DNA of 64,000 nt, from positions 62,001 through 126,000 of the forward strand of contig JAQGDQ010000089.1 in NCBI GenBank assembly GCA_030141605.1, read 5' to 3'. The notes under the pieces were generated by a model that saw nothing but the letters and a program-made list of their open reading frames with translations, was not told where the DNA came from and did not search any database. Source of the DNA: Tubiluchus corallicola (taxonomy: Eukaryota > Priapulida > Priapulimorpha > Priapulimorphida > Tubiluchidae). The position numbers were made by a program, and so were the translations under genes. Shown piece after piece: positions 12,301 through 23,700 of the stretch. Within the stretch, counting starts at the first letter, position 1. Each line of letters starts with the position of its first letter.

Positions 12301-14585
12301 TCAAGTAAATGGCAGCTACCGCTGCATCTGTAAATTCCTATACAGTGGTAGTATAAATCAACTGTATGCTGCATTTATTAACAGTTTCTTGCAAGTCTCT
12401 TTGTTACATTTTTCTAAGTTTAAGTAAAATAAACAAAACACATTAATTGACTTATTCCTTCTTTTAATTCTTTTTAAGTTTACAACGAACATTTTGTTGA
12501 GTACTACAGCACAATTTTATTTGTCTTTTACCTGTCTATATGATTAAATGGGCTTCAAATGAAGGTTTTAAACCTGCAAATAGGTGCATCTCCGTCTCTG
12601 TAATGTAGTACTGCAACCACATTGTAGGTGCAGTTGCAAAGGAAGCGATAAAGACGCCTGTGAAGCTTTTTGCAGTGACTATACAAGTCTGGTCAAAATG
12701 CTTCACTTCTTTTTACAAGTACATAAACATGGGTAATCAGTATAATTATCTGCCTGCTAAATGCTGCAACATATGGTACAAACCTCTGGGTTTGTTACTT
12801 GGACAGCTACGAAATAGTTGGGAGCTCGAGATTTGGAACCACTTTGCTTCATTGCCCGTTTGTGCTGTTTTCGTTTACGTTTGACTGCAAAGTAATTTAC
12901 TTAAGATTACTTTAAAATTACGGCTACAGCAAAAGGGTAATTACAGTCATAAATCACATTAATGCGTCATCATCAAAAATGAAATAGTTTTCACATCATG
13001 ATTACAGTTAGTGATGATTAATCTTAATAACAAATTTTAGATACTTTTTTCACCTAATAACGAACTTCTTGCTTTTAAACTGAAATGCTGCTATACTAGC
13101 AGTTTTTATTTTAGAAGCAAAGTTCTGTTACTAACCTAAATCAAAACAGATGTGTGAAAATTTCTTGCACCAATATCAGACCAACACTGATTTTGACACA
13201 CCTTCTTGACTATAACATGACTTCTTGATAATGCCTAAGATAATACCTACACTTGGACTGATAAGATTTTATTGTGTAATAAAAATGTATATTTTGTTGT
13301 GTAATAAAAATATATAAAGTTAATAGTTACATCAATCACCAGCCACTTTATTTGTGTATGACCAAAGTCCATATTTTTGCATTTTCAGCTGTAAAAAATG
13401 CCTTAATTTAATGAAAATTGGCTTAAGAGCGTGTTTTGCTACAGTGCATTAACCTATTAAGTCAAGACTTACTTGCAAATTTCATACTGCAACTACTCAA
13501 AACTGCCTTTCTTTGCAAATTTTTATAGTAAGAGCAAGAAATAAAAATTAAAATGCAGAAATTACCTTACCTGATTTAGCTGATGGTGATCCAAACACAT
13601 CTAATGAAATGTGCCCCAATTTTGAGAAATAATCATGTTCTTGTTCAAAAATTTCTATTGTAACTATTTCTTGTGTGGCACAGATCTGATCAACAAGCTC
13701 ATCAAGAATATTGTGACAAATGTCTTCATCAGTTAGTTCGGTTACAACCTCTACATCGCTAGCAACAATGTTGAAGGGTTCTACACCAGTAAGACCAAGA
13801 ACGCATGCATTGTGTAACTGATCATCATTAAGAAGCTTATCAGAGAAAATCAGACACACTTTTTCATCAAGTTCACTGGTACTGTCAACATCAATAGAAA
13901 TAAAAGGATTTTCTGCAATATCTGGCACTAAATTTTCTTTACAGTAATCTTCCGAGTTTGGTAACGTGTGCAAATTTGTCGTAGATTCTAGGCAAGTAAA
14001 TTTGTCGTCAAGAACAGCTATTATTGCACTATCATCAAGGATATGAACTTTGTTCTTGCTAATAACATTTTTTTCACAACACACTTCACTTACAGTACTG
14101 ACGGAAGATTTAAGTGCACTTTTGTCAATATCGGACATGCTGCTTAATAGAGTTTCTACTGTATTTGACTTATGTGCACAACTGACACCAACATATTTTG
14201 CACCAACTGGAGGAGAGCCACAATAAGACAGGCCCATTAATCTGGATGGTGATTTAGAATGAACAGAAGTCAATGAAATAGGTCTAGGTAAAAACATATC
14301 AGACACTGTATCCACTTCTTCCACAGTCTCACCAGAGCTCATGGGCTCTTTTGTATTTGATGTTTCTGCAGAAGTGAGTTTCTTACTTTTGGCAGTAGGA
14401 GGCCCATAATAACGTAAACATTGGAATTTAGACGGCCTTAAAGCAGACAATGAAGCAGATTCCACAACTTGTAAAGACATGTTGGTTTTTGCTTCATCTA
14501 ATAAGTTACTTTCTTCTGTATCTGATGACAAAGTTTCACTTGCTGTAGACTGATTTGTAATCTCTGCGCTAAGGTAACTATCCAT
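6095..14585 (-). CDS. AKAP7-like: AKAP7-like 2H phosphoesterase (A-kinase anchor protein 7 family)
   Basis: Exons in transcript order: 14585-13571, 12884-12784, 11187-11051, 9929-9769, 8467-8319, 6522-6297, and provisionally 6237-6095 across a 59-nt intron. All phases agree; the first six exons give 596 aa. Exon 1 is a 338-residue acidic, probably disordered region. Exon 2 has a basic patch (KRKRKQHKR) and PNYFVAVQV, the usual start of the AKAP7 central domain. Exons 3 and 5 carry the two catalytic HxT motifs of the 2H family (LHITLAV and AHLTIAK). Exon 6 ends the fold with GSGYYEC, matching the GYYHC region of vertebrate AKAP7. Mammalian AKAP7 binds PKA regulatory subunits through a C-terminal helix, and some forms cleave 2',5'-oligoadenylate. 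The phosphoesterase fold is clear here; a PKA-binding helix is not. The ORF could also start at 14762, but 14585 follows a possible acceptor. Confidence 0.8.
7036..7115 (+). repeat. tRNA-like (SINE-type) sequence
   Basis: It contains an A-box-like TAGCTCATTGGTAGCGC and a B-box match GGTTCAGTTCC with the right spacing. A clean cloverleaf does not form: the acceptor ends pair for only about four bases and the anticodon stem is irregular. It is therefore more likely a SINE head or tRNA pseudogene than a working tRNA. It lies in an AKAP7-like intron. Confidence 0.35.
8755..9690. repeat. 22-bp minisatellite with 106-bp higher-order repeat
   Basis: About 40 degenerate copies of a 22-bp unit, consensus AGTGCCACTTCATGTAGCAAGT, run through an AKAP7-like intron. 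Between about 9025 and 9430 five variant units (22+17+23+22+22 bp) are amplified together, so that identical blocks restart at 9025, 9131, 9237 and 9343, a period of 106 bp. The flanks of the array are more diverged than its centre, as expected from unequal exchange. Confidence 0.9.
11270..11660 (+). mobile_element. 3' end remnant of a non-LTR retrotransposon
   Basis: The + strand codes for FNQAKFPTFKAHIRSAQAKQ, then VPFNR, a stop, KTFADRYLAGLREGNKLPLD, and after a frame shift KLKKKLKTLL. The series of a Phe-Asn-Arg-Thr-like motif, a (W)NxLP motif and a lysine-rich helix is the usual C-terminal end of LINE reverse-transcriptase polyproteins. In-frame stops show it is dead. The AT-rich sequence to about 11660 is probably its 3'UTR. 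It sits in the AKAP7-like intron between exons 2 and 3, antisense to that gene. Confidence 0.55.
12094..12106. promoter_or_regulatory. CCAAT plus perfect cAMP-response element
   Basis: ACCAATGACGTCA: a CCAAT box overlaps a palindromic full CRE, TGACGTCA, at 12099-12106. It lies in the second AKAP7-like intron. Function is inferred from the motif alone. Confidence 0.3.
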
Positions 14586-15559
14586 TGTACTGGCAAAAAT
14601 GTACGGAAAAATTTCTACCTTGTAGTGTAGACTCAGGCATATATCATCAATGCAACAACTTTTAAAGTGAACAGAATATCTTTGTCCAGTGATAAAATAT
14701 GAACTTGATCGCAACAAAAATGAGAAATTTAGTTTTCTCAATCTCATATCAATTCTATTCACAAAATACAGAATATGATAAACACTCAGTAAAGAAATTC
14801 ACCATAGTTATTCCTTCTTAGCTTCCTTCACGAGCATTTTTATGAATGAAAATTAAACATTTTATGAAAAAAGTTGTGTCAAACAATAAAGTTATGACTG
14901 TTATATCAGATCGACTGACCAAACTGTGGAAAAACACAAATGGCCTGCTTCAGTATCCAGCACACCACTAAAACAAAAAAAAACATTATTAGATAAAAAA
15001 TTAATTACATAAATGTACAGTCTTCTTCATCAAATAAAGTTAACCTCACAAACTGTATACTTGTCTATACAGACCGACTTATACAGATCTGTGCAAAAAC
15101 CACAGAGCTATTTTCAACAATGTTTATTAAATCCACATAAATTGGCATAAGTAATTTAGCCACTGGCTAACCTGGCAGACTAAGACGACTTTACATCATT
15201 GTTTAATCTACCATGTTAAACAATTGCCTATCTTACTGCCAAATGAAGGATAGCTGACTTGACGACTTTTTAGTCAATTTGCTACCCTATACTGTTAACT
15301 CTATATTTACTTTAATTAACACATTTACTACTCTACTGATGTTTATGTATTTTTATAATTTTAACATCATCATCTTAGGTACTTCCGTTATGCAACACAG
15401 CACCACTCATAATCTGTTGCCACATGGAGCATTTAATAAATCTTTCTTCATAACATTCAGATATGTGATCAGCTGTCCCCCTCTTGGCTTCTTCCCAGGT
15501 ATTAGTGCTTAATGTAACACTGTAGTAAGTGGAGAGTCCTTTGGTAAACTAATGACACT
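14586..15559. other. Upstream flank of the AKAP7-like gene
   Basis: It presumably holds the 5'UTR or first intron and promoter of the AKAP7-like gene. The reading frame stays open on - to 14762, with alternative in-frame ATGs. I see no other exon. Confidence 0.3.
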
Positions 15560-15732
15560 GCTGTGCAACCTCACTTCATTCATCCTTCTTCATTAAATCA
15601 TTTAGATCTTGAGTTGGGCCATTTTATGCCCAATGTATTTCTTTACAGCATCTTTGGAAGGCATTGATTTCATTCTTCTGGACAACTTTGACAGTCCACA
15701 ATTCAGAATTATATAAGAATGCAGGTTCTACC

Positions 15733-16510
15733 TAGTGATGATAAAACACGTAGTTTAGTTTCTGTGGTGGGATTCGGTTTTTCGAAGATATTTGGAAGCT
15801 TAGAATATGCAACCAAGGCTAATATTTTTCTGTGCGCTATGCACAAATGAGCGGATCAACTAATTTCTTGATCTGCAAAACATGTGGTCTGCAAACATGA
15901 GATCTACTGTCCGCTAAAAATCTGCAACTGCTCTACTAAATTAATTCAAATGCGCAATCTGTCCTAATCCGTAATCCTGGCTACACGGCTATTTTTAATT
16001 CAAATCTGCATAATAATCTGCATTTTTACCTAACCTTGGTTTAAAAAAATAAAAATATTTTAAATCAGTGGAAGCTCCACCCTATTGCAGGGTGTCCACT
16101 GGGTGGTCTGATTTTCGGTGATTAATTGCAACTGTAACAGGAAATATTAGAATATCCTTCATCTAATGTTATTGTATTATTTTAACATTAGTGTTTTTAA
16201 TAGCAAATAAAAGATTATACTACTGCTGCTGGTGCTACTAGTACAGTAGTATGTTCATTTCATGATTAATGAGGCTAATTAATACTTTCATTTTGTTGTT
16301 ATTCAATCTAGTAGCTTGCATGTCAATCTGTCGTTTACTTCCCGCGGCGCGCACATTGTTATCTAACATTAATGAAAATTAACACCGCAAAAAGATAGGA
16401 TCCGCATAACTCTTATTTTAAATACTAGATCCGCAATCCGATCCAGTCTGCATCAATCTTGCGGAACTTGGCCAGATCCGGTCCGCATGATCATGATCCG
16501 ATCATCACTG
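15733..16510. mobile_element. hAT-type MITE (778 bp)
   Basis: The ends are TAGTGATGAT on the left and ATCATCACTG on the right, a 10-bp terminal inverted repeat with one mismatch. The flanking octamers GTTCTACC (15725-15732) and GTGCTACG (16511-16518) match at six of eight positions, fitting the 8-bp target duplication of hAT elements. There is no transposase ORF. The right end is rich in GATCCG motifs. It interrupts LINE sequence coding for an RT C-terminus. Confidence 0.65.
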
Positions 16511-16669
16511 GTGCTACGTTCAGCTTCAGAAGTTCAGTGCCTAGTAAACTATCAAGATATTTACAATACATTGATCACAAGTGGCGTTTAGCCCCTCCCA
16601 CCTTGATGACGTAACACATGTTCTCATAATGTCGCAATTTGCTACAGTACATAAACAAGCACGAAAAAC

Positions 16670-16888
16670 ATGCAGAATGAGTGTATTTTAAGTGATTTAT
16701 GGGCGGTTCCGGGAAACGTATTATTGTGCTACTTACCAAACTATAAGAACTTGTCTAACAATTCCTTAAAAAGAGGACTTAATTACTATACACAAGGATG
16801 TGTGCACAATATCAAGATTTATTGCGAAGTTTCAAACACAGTTACAATAAGAGCGCTAGTTATAATAAAAGTTACAACAAATAGCTAA
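16670..16888 (+). pseudogene. Possible SWIM/YqaJ-type ORF fragment
   Basis: A 72-codon ORF contains YKNLSNNSLKRGLNYYTQGC, then VHNIKIYCEV and TIRALVIIKV. This resembles the region just before the SWIM zinc finger of the multi-copy YqaJ/SWIM proteins of invertebrates (a YKSLxxY..GxVxDVK..V pattern). The zinc-binding Cys/His residues themselves are absent, since the ORF stops early. It is probably a transposed fragment; the match is by eye and could be chance. Confidence 0.3.
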
Positions 16889-17820
16889 AATGACAAATAT
16901 GAAATAGTCTGTTAAATTTGCTTTACAAGTTGTGTTGTAAAGCAAAATTTTTATAACACTTTTTACTTACACCAACAAATAAATTATTTTAGTGTCTTGT
17001 ATCTAATTCTAACATAAACACAAAAACTTGATAAATTAAATAAAATCAAGTAAGTTAGCCCAGCTGAACTTTTTGACTATACTACTGTACGTTCAGACAG
17101 TCATACTCAATGAAAACCTATTTTATGCTGTACAGTATCAGGAATATCTTGTTGCAGTGCGTTAAGTCCTGATTTCGCATGATAGAATCTACATGTAGCC
17201 AGCAGTAATAATAAAACATCAGAAAGCTTCTCTTTGAGCATAGAGCACGATTTTTATTAATTTTCTTCCTGCATGCTCTGACCCATCAGTGACACTTATC
17301 TAAGTCATTTTTGGGTTGGGGAAAATTGAACTCCTCCCTCTAATCTTTCCATGTACCGAATATCCACATTACGCATGCCCCAAGCACAATATGCTTCCCC
17401 ATTCTTCTATTTTTTTCACTACTATTAACGAATTTCAGCTGCACAAGGCCTTTTAATTATGGCAAGGAAAAATAAAAACAATTGTTAACACACGCTTTTG
17501 CTGTATATTTCATATAGACTTTAAGTGCAAATATGGGCCTGTGGGTAAGGGCCCAGGCCCCAACAATGGAAAATCAGCTAGAGCTAAAAAAGAGGGTCTC
17601 ATTGGCCATCGTGAGGTGGACCCCCGCTGGTTTATTGACGTTCTATTTTTCAAAGAAGTATCACACCTACGCTGTATTGTGCAGTGTTCTATTTCGGTGT
17701 CATTTATTTGTAGATTGAAATTTCTCAGACGATTGGTTGCATCTTCTTTCACAGCCTCTATTTCGCCGATGCTAGTTGCTATCCATGCAATATCATCAGC
17801 ATATTGCATTGGTAAGAGAC

Positions 17821-20714
17821 GTGTTGACTATGCAGTATGCACCATGAAGAAACAATGGAAGCACTCTTTTAATAATAACACTAGCTAGTTTTTACGAGAT
17901 TTCCAATTACTTCCACGACCCACATTACTTGGATAATAAACTTTTAGGAGTTTTTCGGGGTCTTCTGGTTTACATACAAGCAAGCATAAGGTAAAAATAA
18001 ATGAAAATTTCTCATAAAAGTATTGAGCTATTTAATTGTTATTATTAGTATTGTTGTTATTATTATTATTATTGTATGTAAACATAATCAAACACTGAGA
18101 AATTATTTTGGGACACAGTTGATTAATCTGTTAATTATTATACATGTTATTATTACTTAATTTAATTATTATTTGTTTATTATCAGAACGACTTCTAAAC
18201 ATCAATAGTATTGTAGTGTCATCTGTCTATCCATCCATCCATCCATCTTACCATGTTTGGAACTGGTTCAATTGACATTTTTTAGAAATCTTTCGGCCTG
18301 TCATATTTAGCAAATATCTATCCAGTGTGCTTTATTTCTGTTCTACAGAAGAAGTTAATAGCTCCATCTGAAAAACTACCAGAAGCAGCACAACAATCTA
18401 TTTTAACAGATATACCTTAGTTTTGTCTTTTCAATCCACATTTATTTTCCCACGCATTTCTACTAGGAACCAATGTGATAAATATTATCAATATATGTGA
18501 AAGATTTAATAAATCATATTGACTTGCAAAAGCCTAAAGTTTCGTGTTTTTTGAGATCTTGACCTAAAGATAAATTTAAATTCTTTATACAGTACACCAT
18601 GCTAAACTTTTATACTCTAGGATTCCAACAGCTTGTTATAGAAAATAAATTTGTTATTATACACATACAAAATGAAGTAGCAATAATTCACTAAAACATA
18701 CAGAGGACATTTAAAAGCAAAACAACGAGCTAAAATGGCATTACTTGTTATACTTTAATCATATAAAAGCACAGCTTAAAAACGAATAAAAAAGACAATC
18801 ATATAGTAAAACGATAAAGGGTAAAAAATTCATTTCATATTACATATGATACATGAAAATGAAGCTGAAAAACTGGTTGCATTAGGCAACAGGGATTACG
18901 CAGGCAGACCAATGAGCAAGTTACAAAATTAAATGAAAAACTGATCACAGTCACAGAACTGCTTTTGCCAAACTGGAACTCCAATAATATTTAAACACAA
19001 TACAGAATAACAATACTGGAATTATTCAAACTACACGTAATCCGTGTAACTCTCCTTATTACACTGCACTGACAGAACAATTCTGTAAGATTAACAGAAG
19101 CAAGAAAATCTACAATAGAATTTATTATATTTTTAACAATTTTGCTCTGTTTATTTGCCAAACTAGAAGCTTGTTCGACACGTTAGATGTATATAACCTG
19201 TAAACTTAGTGCCTAGAAAGGAAAATGATATAAAAACTACGAAACACTTATACATTCCATGTTAGTAACAATAGATTACAAAAACACAGATGGATTTAAA
19301 GAAAAAAAACAGTTTTAAATTTAAAATGAAAATAACTGCACCGCATAACTTTTTAACACAGACAAGTACATAGAGGCCGATTAAAATAATACTGAAATAA
19401 AAAATAAGAATGTTTGATATTAATTTTGGCCACTAAACACCTCTTTTCAACTAATTGCTATGCACAGCATAGTGCGAGAAATTGTCATTTCTGGACTAAC
19501 AGTTTTTTGCAACACTGTATATACATGACATTCTCAGTCATATCAAATGATATCCGCTTGGAATCTGGCTTGTACTACATTTCCAAACATTATAAGCCAG
19601 TATTGATATGTTAAGGTCGATCAAAGTATTCAGTTTTGAATATACAGAAAGTCCCAAATACATTTTTGTTAACTCAGGAACAAACTGCAGTATACAATCA
19701 AAATTAGTATACTAGGGATACACAAGTAATCACACTTATTTATCCTCATTGATACACAAGAGAAGAACAATGATTTGTACAAAAACAATGAAAAAAGTAA
19801 CAAACATGAATGATCTAACAACGAGTAACTAACAAGATTTAAAATTTCTGTCTATAAAAAAAGTATTCCCACATGATAGAAAGACATTGGATTTACAAAT
19901 CACTGCACCAAGTAATTACACCGAGAACAATCACAATCAATCAAGCTACTTCTGGTTGAGAATAATTAGTTTTCGCTTGAAGCTCTGAGAAATTAATAAA
20001 ACATAATATGTCAAAAAAAATTAAAGAATTAAGATGATTTATACAGCTCAAAAATACTTTTACTTTTGATTCGGATAAAACTATTACAAAAATGCCTGTT
20101 TGCTGCAACAAAAATGACTTATTCTGAACACTGGTGACAGGCTGATGTGGTCAGCATTACAATACTTTATCAAAAATTTCTATCGTTATAGCAACGTGTT
20201 AACAATGTGCATATGAAGATGTCTAATCCAGCAGCAAAAACCAGTAAAAAATCATCACAATCTATAACTATTATCTAGGCATCGAATGTTCAAAATGCAG
20301 AATTCTTCTCTGTACCTCAGTAATGCACCACTAGAATGCACCTGCATGCTCAACTTGGTAAGTTTAATACAATGAACTTTCTGCACAACATAAGCTAGTA
20401 AGCTTTACACATTCTTGTACAGTTGTACTATACAACTTCCACAGAATTAACCAATAATTCTTGATCAGCACAATCCTCGATACACACAGTGTATTATCTG
20501 TGACATCTATTTGTGCAACAATTCCAGAAAATTTGCTTGCAAAAAAGATCACAAATGAATGTAAGATCCCAACTATAGCAGAATCCGACATCAATGCGCT
20601 ATCTAGCATATAGGTGAATGATCAATCGTCAATGCTGACTCACAAGCATGTTGCAAAGAACGTCTTTTGTTATTGTCACAGTGTGACTCACAGTCACAAG
20701 GTTTGTTATAACTG
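17821..20714. other. Intergenic DNA and probable EcR 3'UTR
   Basis: No gene is supported. It contains short TTA/TTG microsatellite tracts (about 18038-18075) and a CCAT tract near 18230. The EcR 3'UTR should begin at 20714 and run leftward; a candidate poly(A) signal on - lies at 19155-19150. Confidence 0.35.
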
Positions 20715-23700
20715 TTACTGCACATCCCATATTTCCGCTAATAATGGCGGTAGCTTGTGATTTTGCAGTTTTAAGGAGAATAACATTTCGGAATGTTCAT
20801 TAGAAAAACTCCGTAATTCTGTGAGTTTCATTAACAGTCGAGCAAGAATGTTCGTGGGACCCTGCGGTCTCTGCAACGTCGTGTAAGCACGTAATGCCTC
20901 CAGGTAAATTTCTTGAATCTTCTCTATTTTTCTTGGCTCCACCAAACATGGACGCTCTAAACAATTAGAACAAAGACATGGAAAGTACTTGTTCATAATA
21001 CGATAATAAACAAGTAATGCAAAAGTGAATAAACGTGTAATTATGTACAAATAAAATGGAAAACGGAATATGGATTTAAACTAGAAACTTTCGAATACAA
21101 TCTAGAAGTTTTGTGTTACATGCCCACTAGACCACATAGTCCCTTGCAGGTCTTATTCTTACCCTTCTAGTTTGCTAACATTTCCTAATATAAGTCCATT
21201 CATAATGATTTTAAGATACTGATAGTAATACAGGTATCTATTGATAAGAATATACAAAGTTAACATGAACAGAACTTTTCAGTTTTTTGCTTTTTGTTTT
21301 TAATTAATTTTAAATGTGCAAAAAGGCAAAATGTCAGCAAACAACATTTACCAGAAAATATAACAATAGCTGTCAGCAAGGCATATTCTGCATTGTCCAC
21401 TTTCATCACGGCCATCGACCGACTAAACTCAAAGATGGTATCCGCAGTGTCACCAACTCCCGCCTTGCGGTACGTGTCTCGTGTGTATGGCTGCCCATTG
21501 CCAAATACTACCGCATCCGTCTCTACGTCATAGCGGCGAGCAGAACGTAGTAAAATTACTTCAATTGCTGAAGCCTAGTTAATAAAGTAAGCACGGTTAG
21601 CAAATAGGAATGCAAAGACAGCAAATTTCAGAATTAATTGCTGCTATTGCAATTACTGATAGGATTTCAATAGATGTGCATAAGAACTTGTAACGCGGTT
21701 GAAATTTGTCAAATTTCGAGCAGTCAATGGTCAGAGATTGTTGTAAGACTTTTGTGTAGTTTCCTTAGTTATTACAATTTGGGCAGTTTCAAAACTGAGA
21801 AACATATTACAAGAAAAACCAAAATTTTGGTCAATAGCATTTCAGTAGGACAATAAAAAAATCTGCAAACATACTGCCTCATTTTGAATTTTTACATCAA
21901 ACTTTAGATTATTATTTAGCTAAGGAGATGAGTGATTTCAACTGTATTCCAGCCACAAACGAAAACTGGTTTTAGAATTATAACAACAAAATAAGTGAAT
22001 AAATTGCAAATCGCTTCTTTTCATAATTATTCAGCAAGACAAAAAACCTGGTCACAGTAAGTAAGGCCACAGCTGGTGGACGGTTCACTAAGACCACTAG
22101 CTCAGATTATTTTCTAATCCTTTTCAGTTAGAATGCTTATGATGATTTATATAATCTGTCATGATGCAATTTATTAAAATAAATGCCATTAATAGCAAAC
22201 AAACAAGTGAATAAAACGAACATTCATAACATTTCCTGGCAGCATGCTAAAAATCTATTTACATCTGAATAATAAAAAACTAGTTTCCTAAGGCCTAGAC
22301 AAAAAGGTTTAAATAATCAAATAAACCAATTTCGCCCATCTCAAGGTAGGTTTAAATAAACCTCTTCAGCGCGAACACATCTTACCTTTAGCAGTGTGAT
22401 TTGATCTTCTTTGCACAATGTTTCAAAACCGGGTAATCGTTTAGTAAACTCTACAATAAGTCGGACAGTAAGTATTGTCCATTCTGTGATGTGAGTAAAA
22501 CGATGTTCAGCAAACTGAGGGTCGCTCTCGTCATGATGAAAATCATCTATACTCGCCATCTGTAATCAGTGAGGAAAAAGCAAATGTTGTAGAAAAACTT
22601 TATGTTTACTGCAAACCCGCGCTAGTGTGGGCTGAGCTGATGGAATAATGGGTAACAGTGTCGTATTATCTTTATTATGGCTAAGCATATTAGATGGAAT
22701 ATTAATAATCCATTGTATTTTAGTAAGTGATCACTATTCAACTGAATCTAGATCAGCACTGATGCAACTGCAATTCATATGTGTGCAATTTCGGAAGTTT
22801 GGCCCTTTGTCAAAGTCAGCGAACTTGAACCAATAGAATGAAAAGCACACAGAATGGCCTTATTTATAAATCATCCTGATTTGTTCAACAAAATTACACA
22901 ACTTATCAGCCCAGGGCTAGGCTTCTGCAATCATAGTACATATCTTGAGATGAGTTGAAGAGTCAATTGATCAGGATGTGTGCTTTGCAACATACAAAGT
23001 TAAGGAACAGTGAGGCTGATCAGCGAATGGTTCACAAAGGTCTGTGTTCAAGACTCGCCCCATGCAGTTTCATTCAACATGTTGAATTTGGCGAAATACT
23101 TCACTGATGTACAATGTATATACCATCTGAACGTGGTTAACATCTAAACATCTCTACCAGTTCAAAGTCTAATCTTAGAAGATTATCCTTGATAACAAGC
23201 TAGACTTCTCGTCACAAATTGACATACATTGAGCATACATGGAGCTCTTGAATTCCAGCATGCAGCATTCAGAAATGTACAAAAAATATATTTAAAAAAT
23301 GTTCTGTATCATAAATAAACCTTGTGAAGTCAGGTTTTAGGACAAAATTCACAACATTATTTATTGAAAGCCAAACTAAACCCTCACTATAATTTTACAA
23401 CTTAAAATCCTACTCACAAATATTATTACCAATATCAAATCTATTTTATTATAAATTTAGTGCTAAACTTGCTTCTATTGATTTTTTATCACTCTGTTGT
23501 TAGCAGTATTAAATTTGAAGAACCAGCATTTTTAAATGGGTAAGACAAATGATGTTATGAGTACAGTCACGAGGTGACCAAAGATCGGTAAACAAACATC
23601 GGTAACCAAAGACGCTTTTTGTAATACATATGTCATGTTCCCGTCAAAGACATGAAACATGGCGATCTTATGGCAATGCACGTGTTCGAAATTCACATTT

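Larger units (their letters stand above)
15560..17820 (-). mobile_element. Decayed LINE, split by a hAT insertion
   Basis: On - the fragment first shows MQYADDIAWIATSIGEIEAV (YADD coded by 17792-17803), the catalytic YADD box of a reverse transcriptase. Further along, at 15735-15600, FLYNSELWTV and NAFQRCCKEIHW match the RT C-terminal thumb region. The order and strand of the two pieces agree, so they probably come from one element. Between them lie a hAT MITE (15733-16510) and a + strand ORF fragment. Frameshifts and stops show it is inactive. Confidence 0.6.

Noticed and set aside
14586-14762. N-terminal extension of the AKAP7-like ORF from the ATG at 14762
   Set aside because: The extension is basic and hydrophobic, unlike the acidic remainder, and a possible acceptor lies just before the ATG at 14585; kept only as an alternative.
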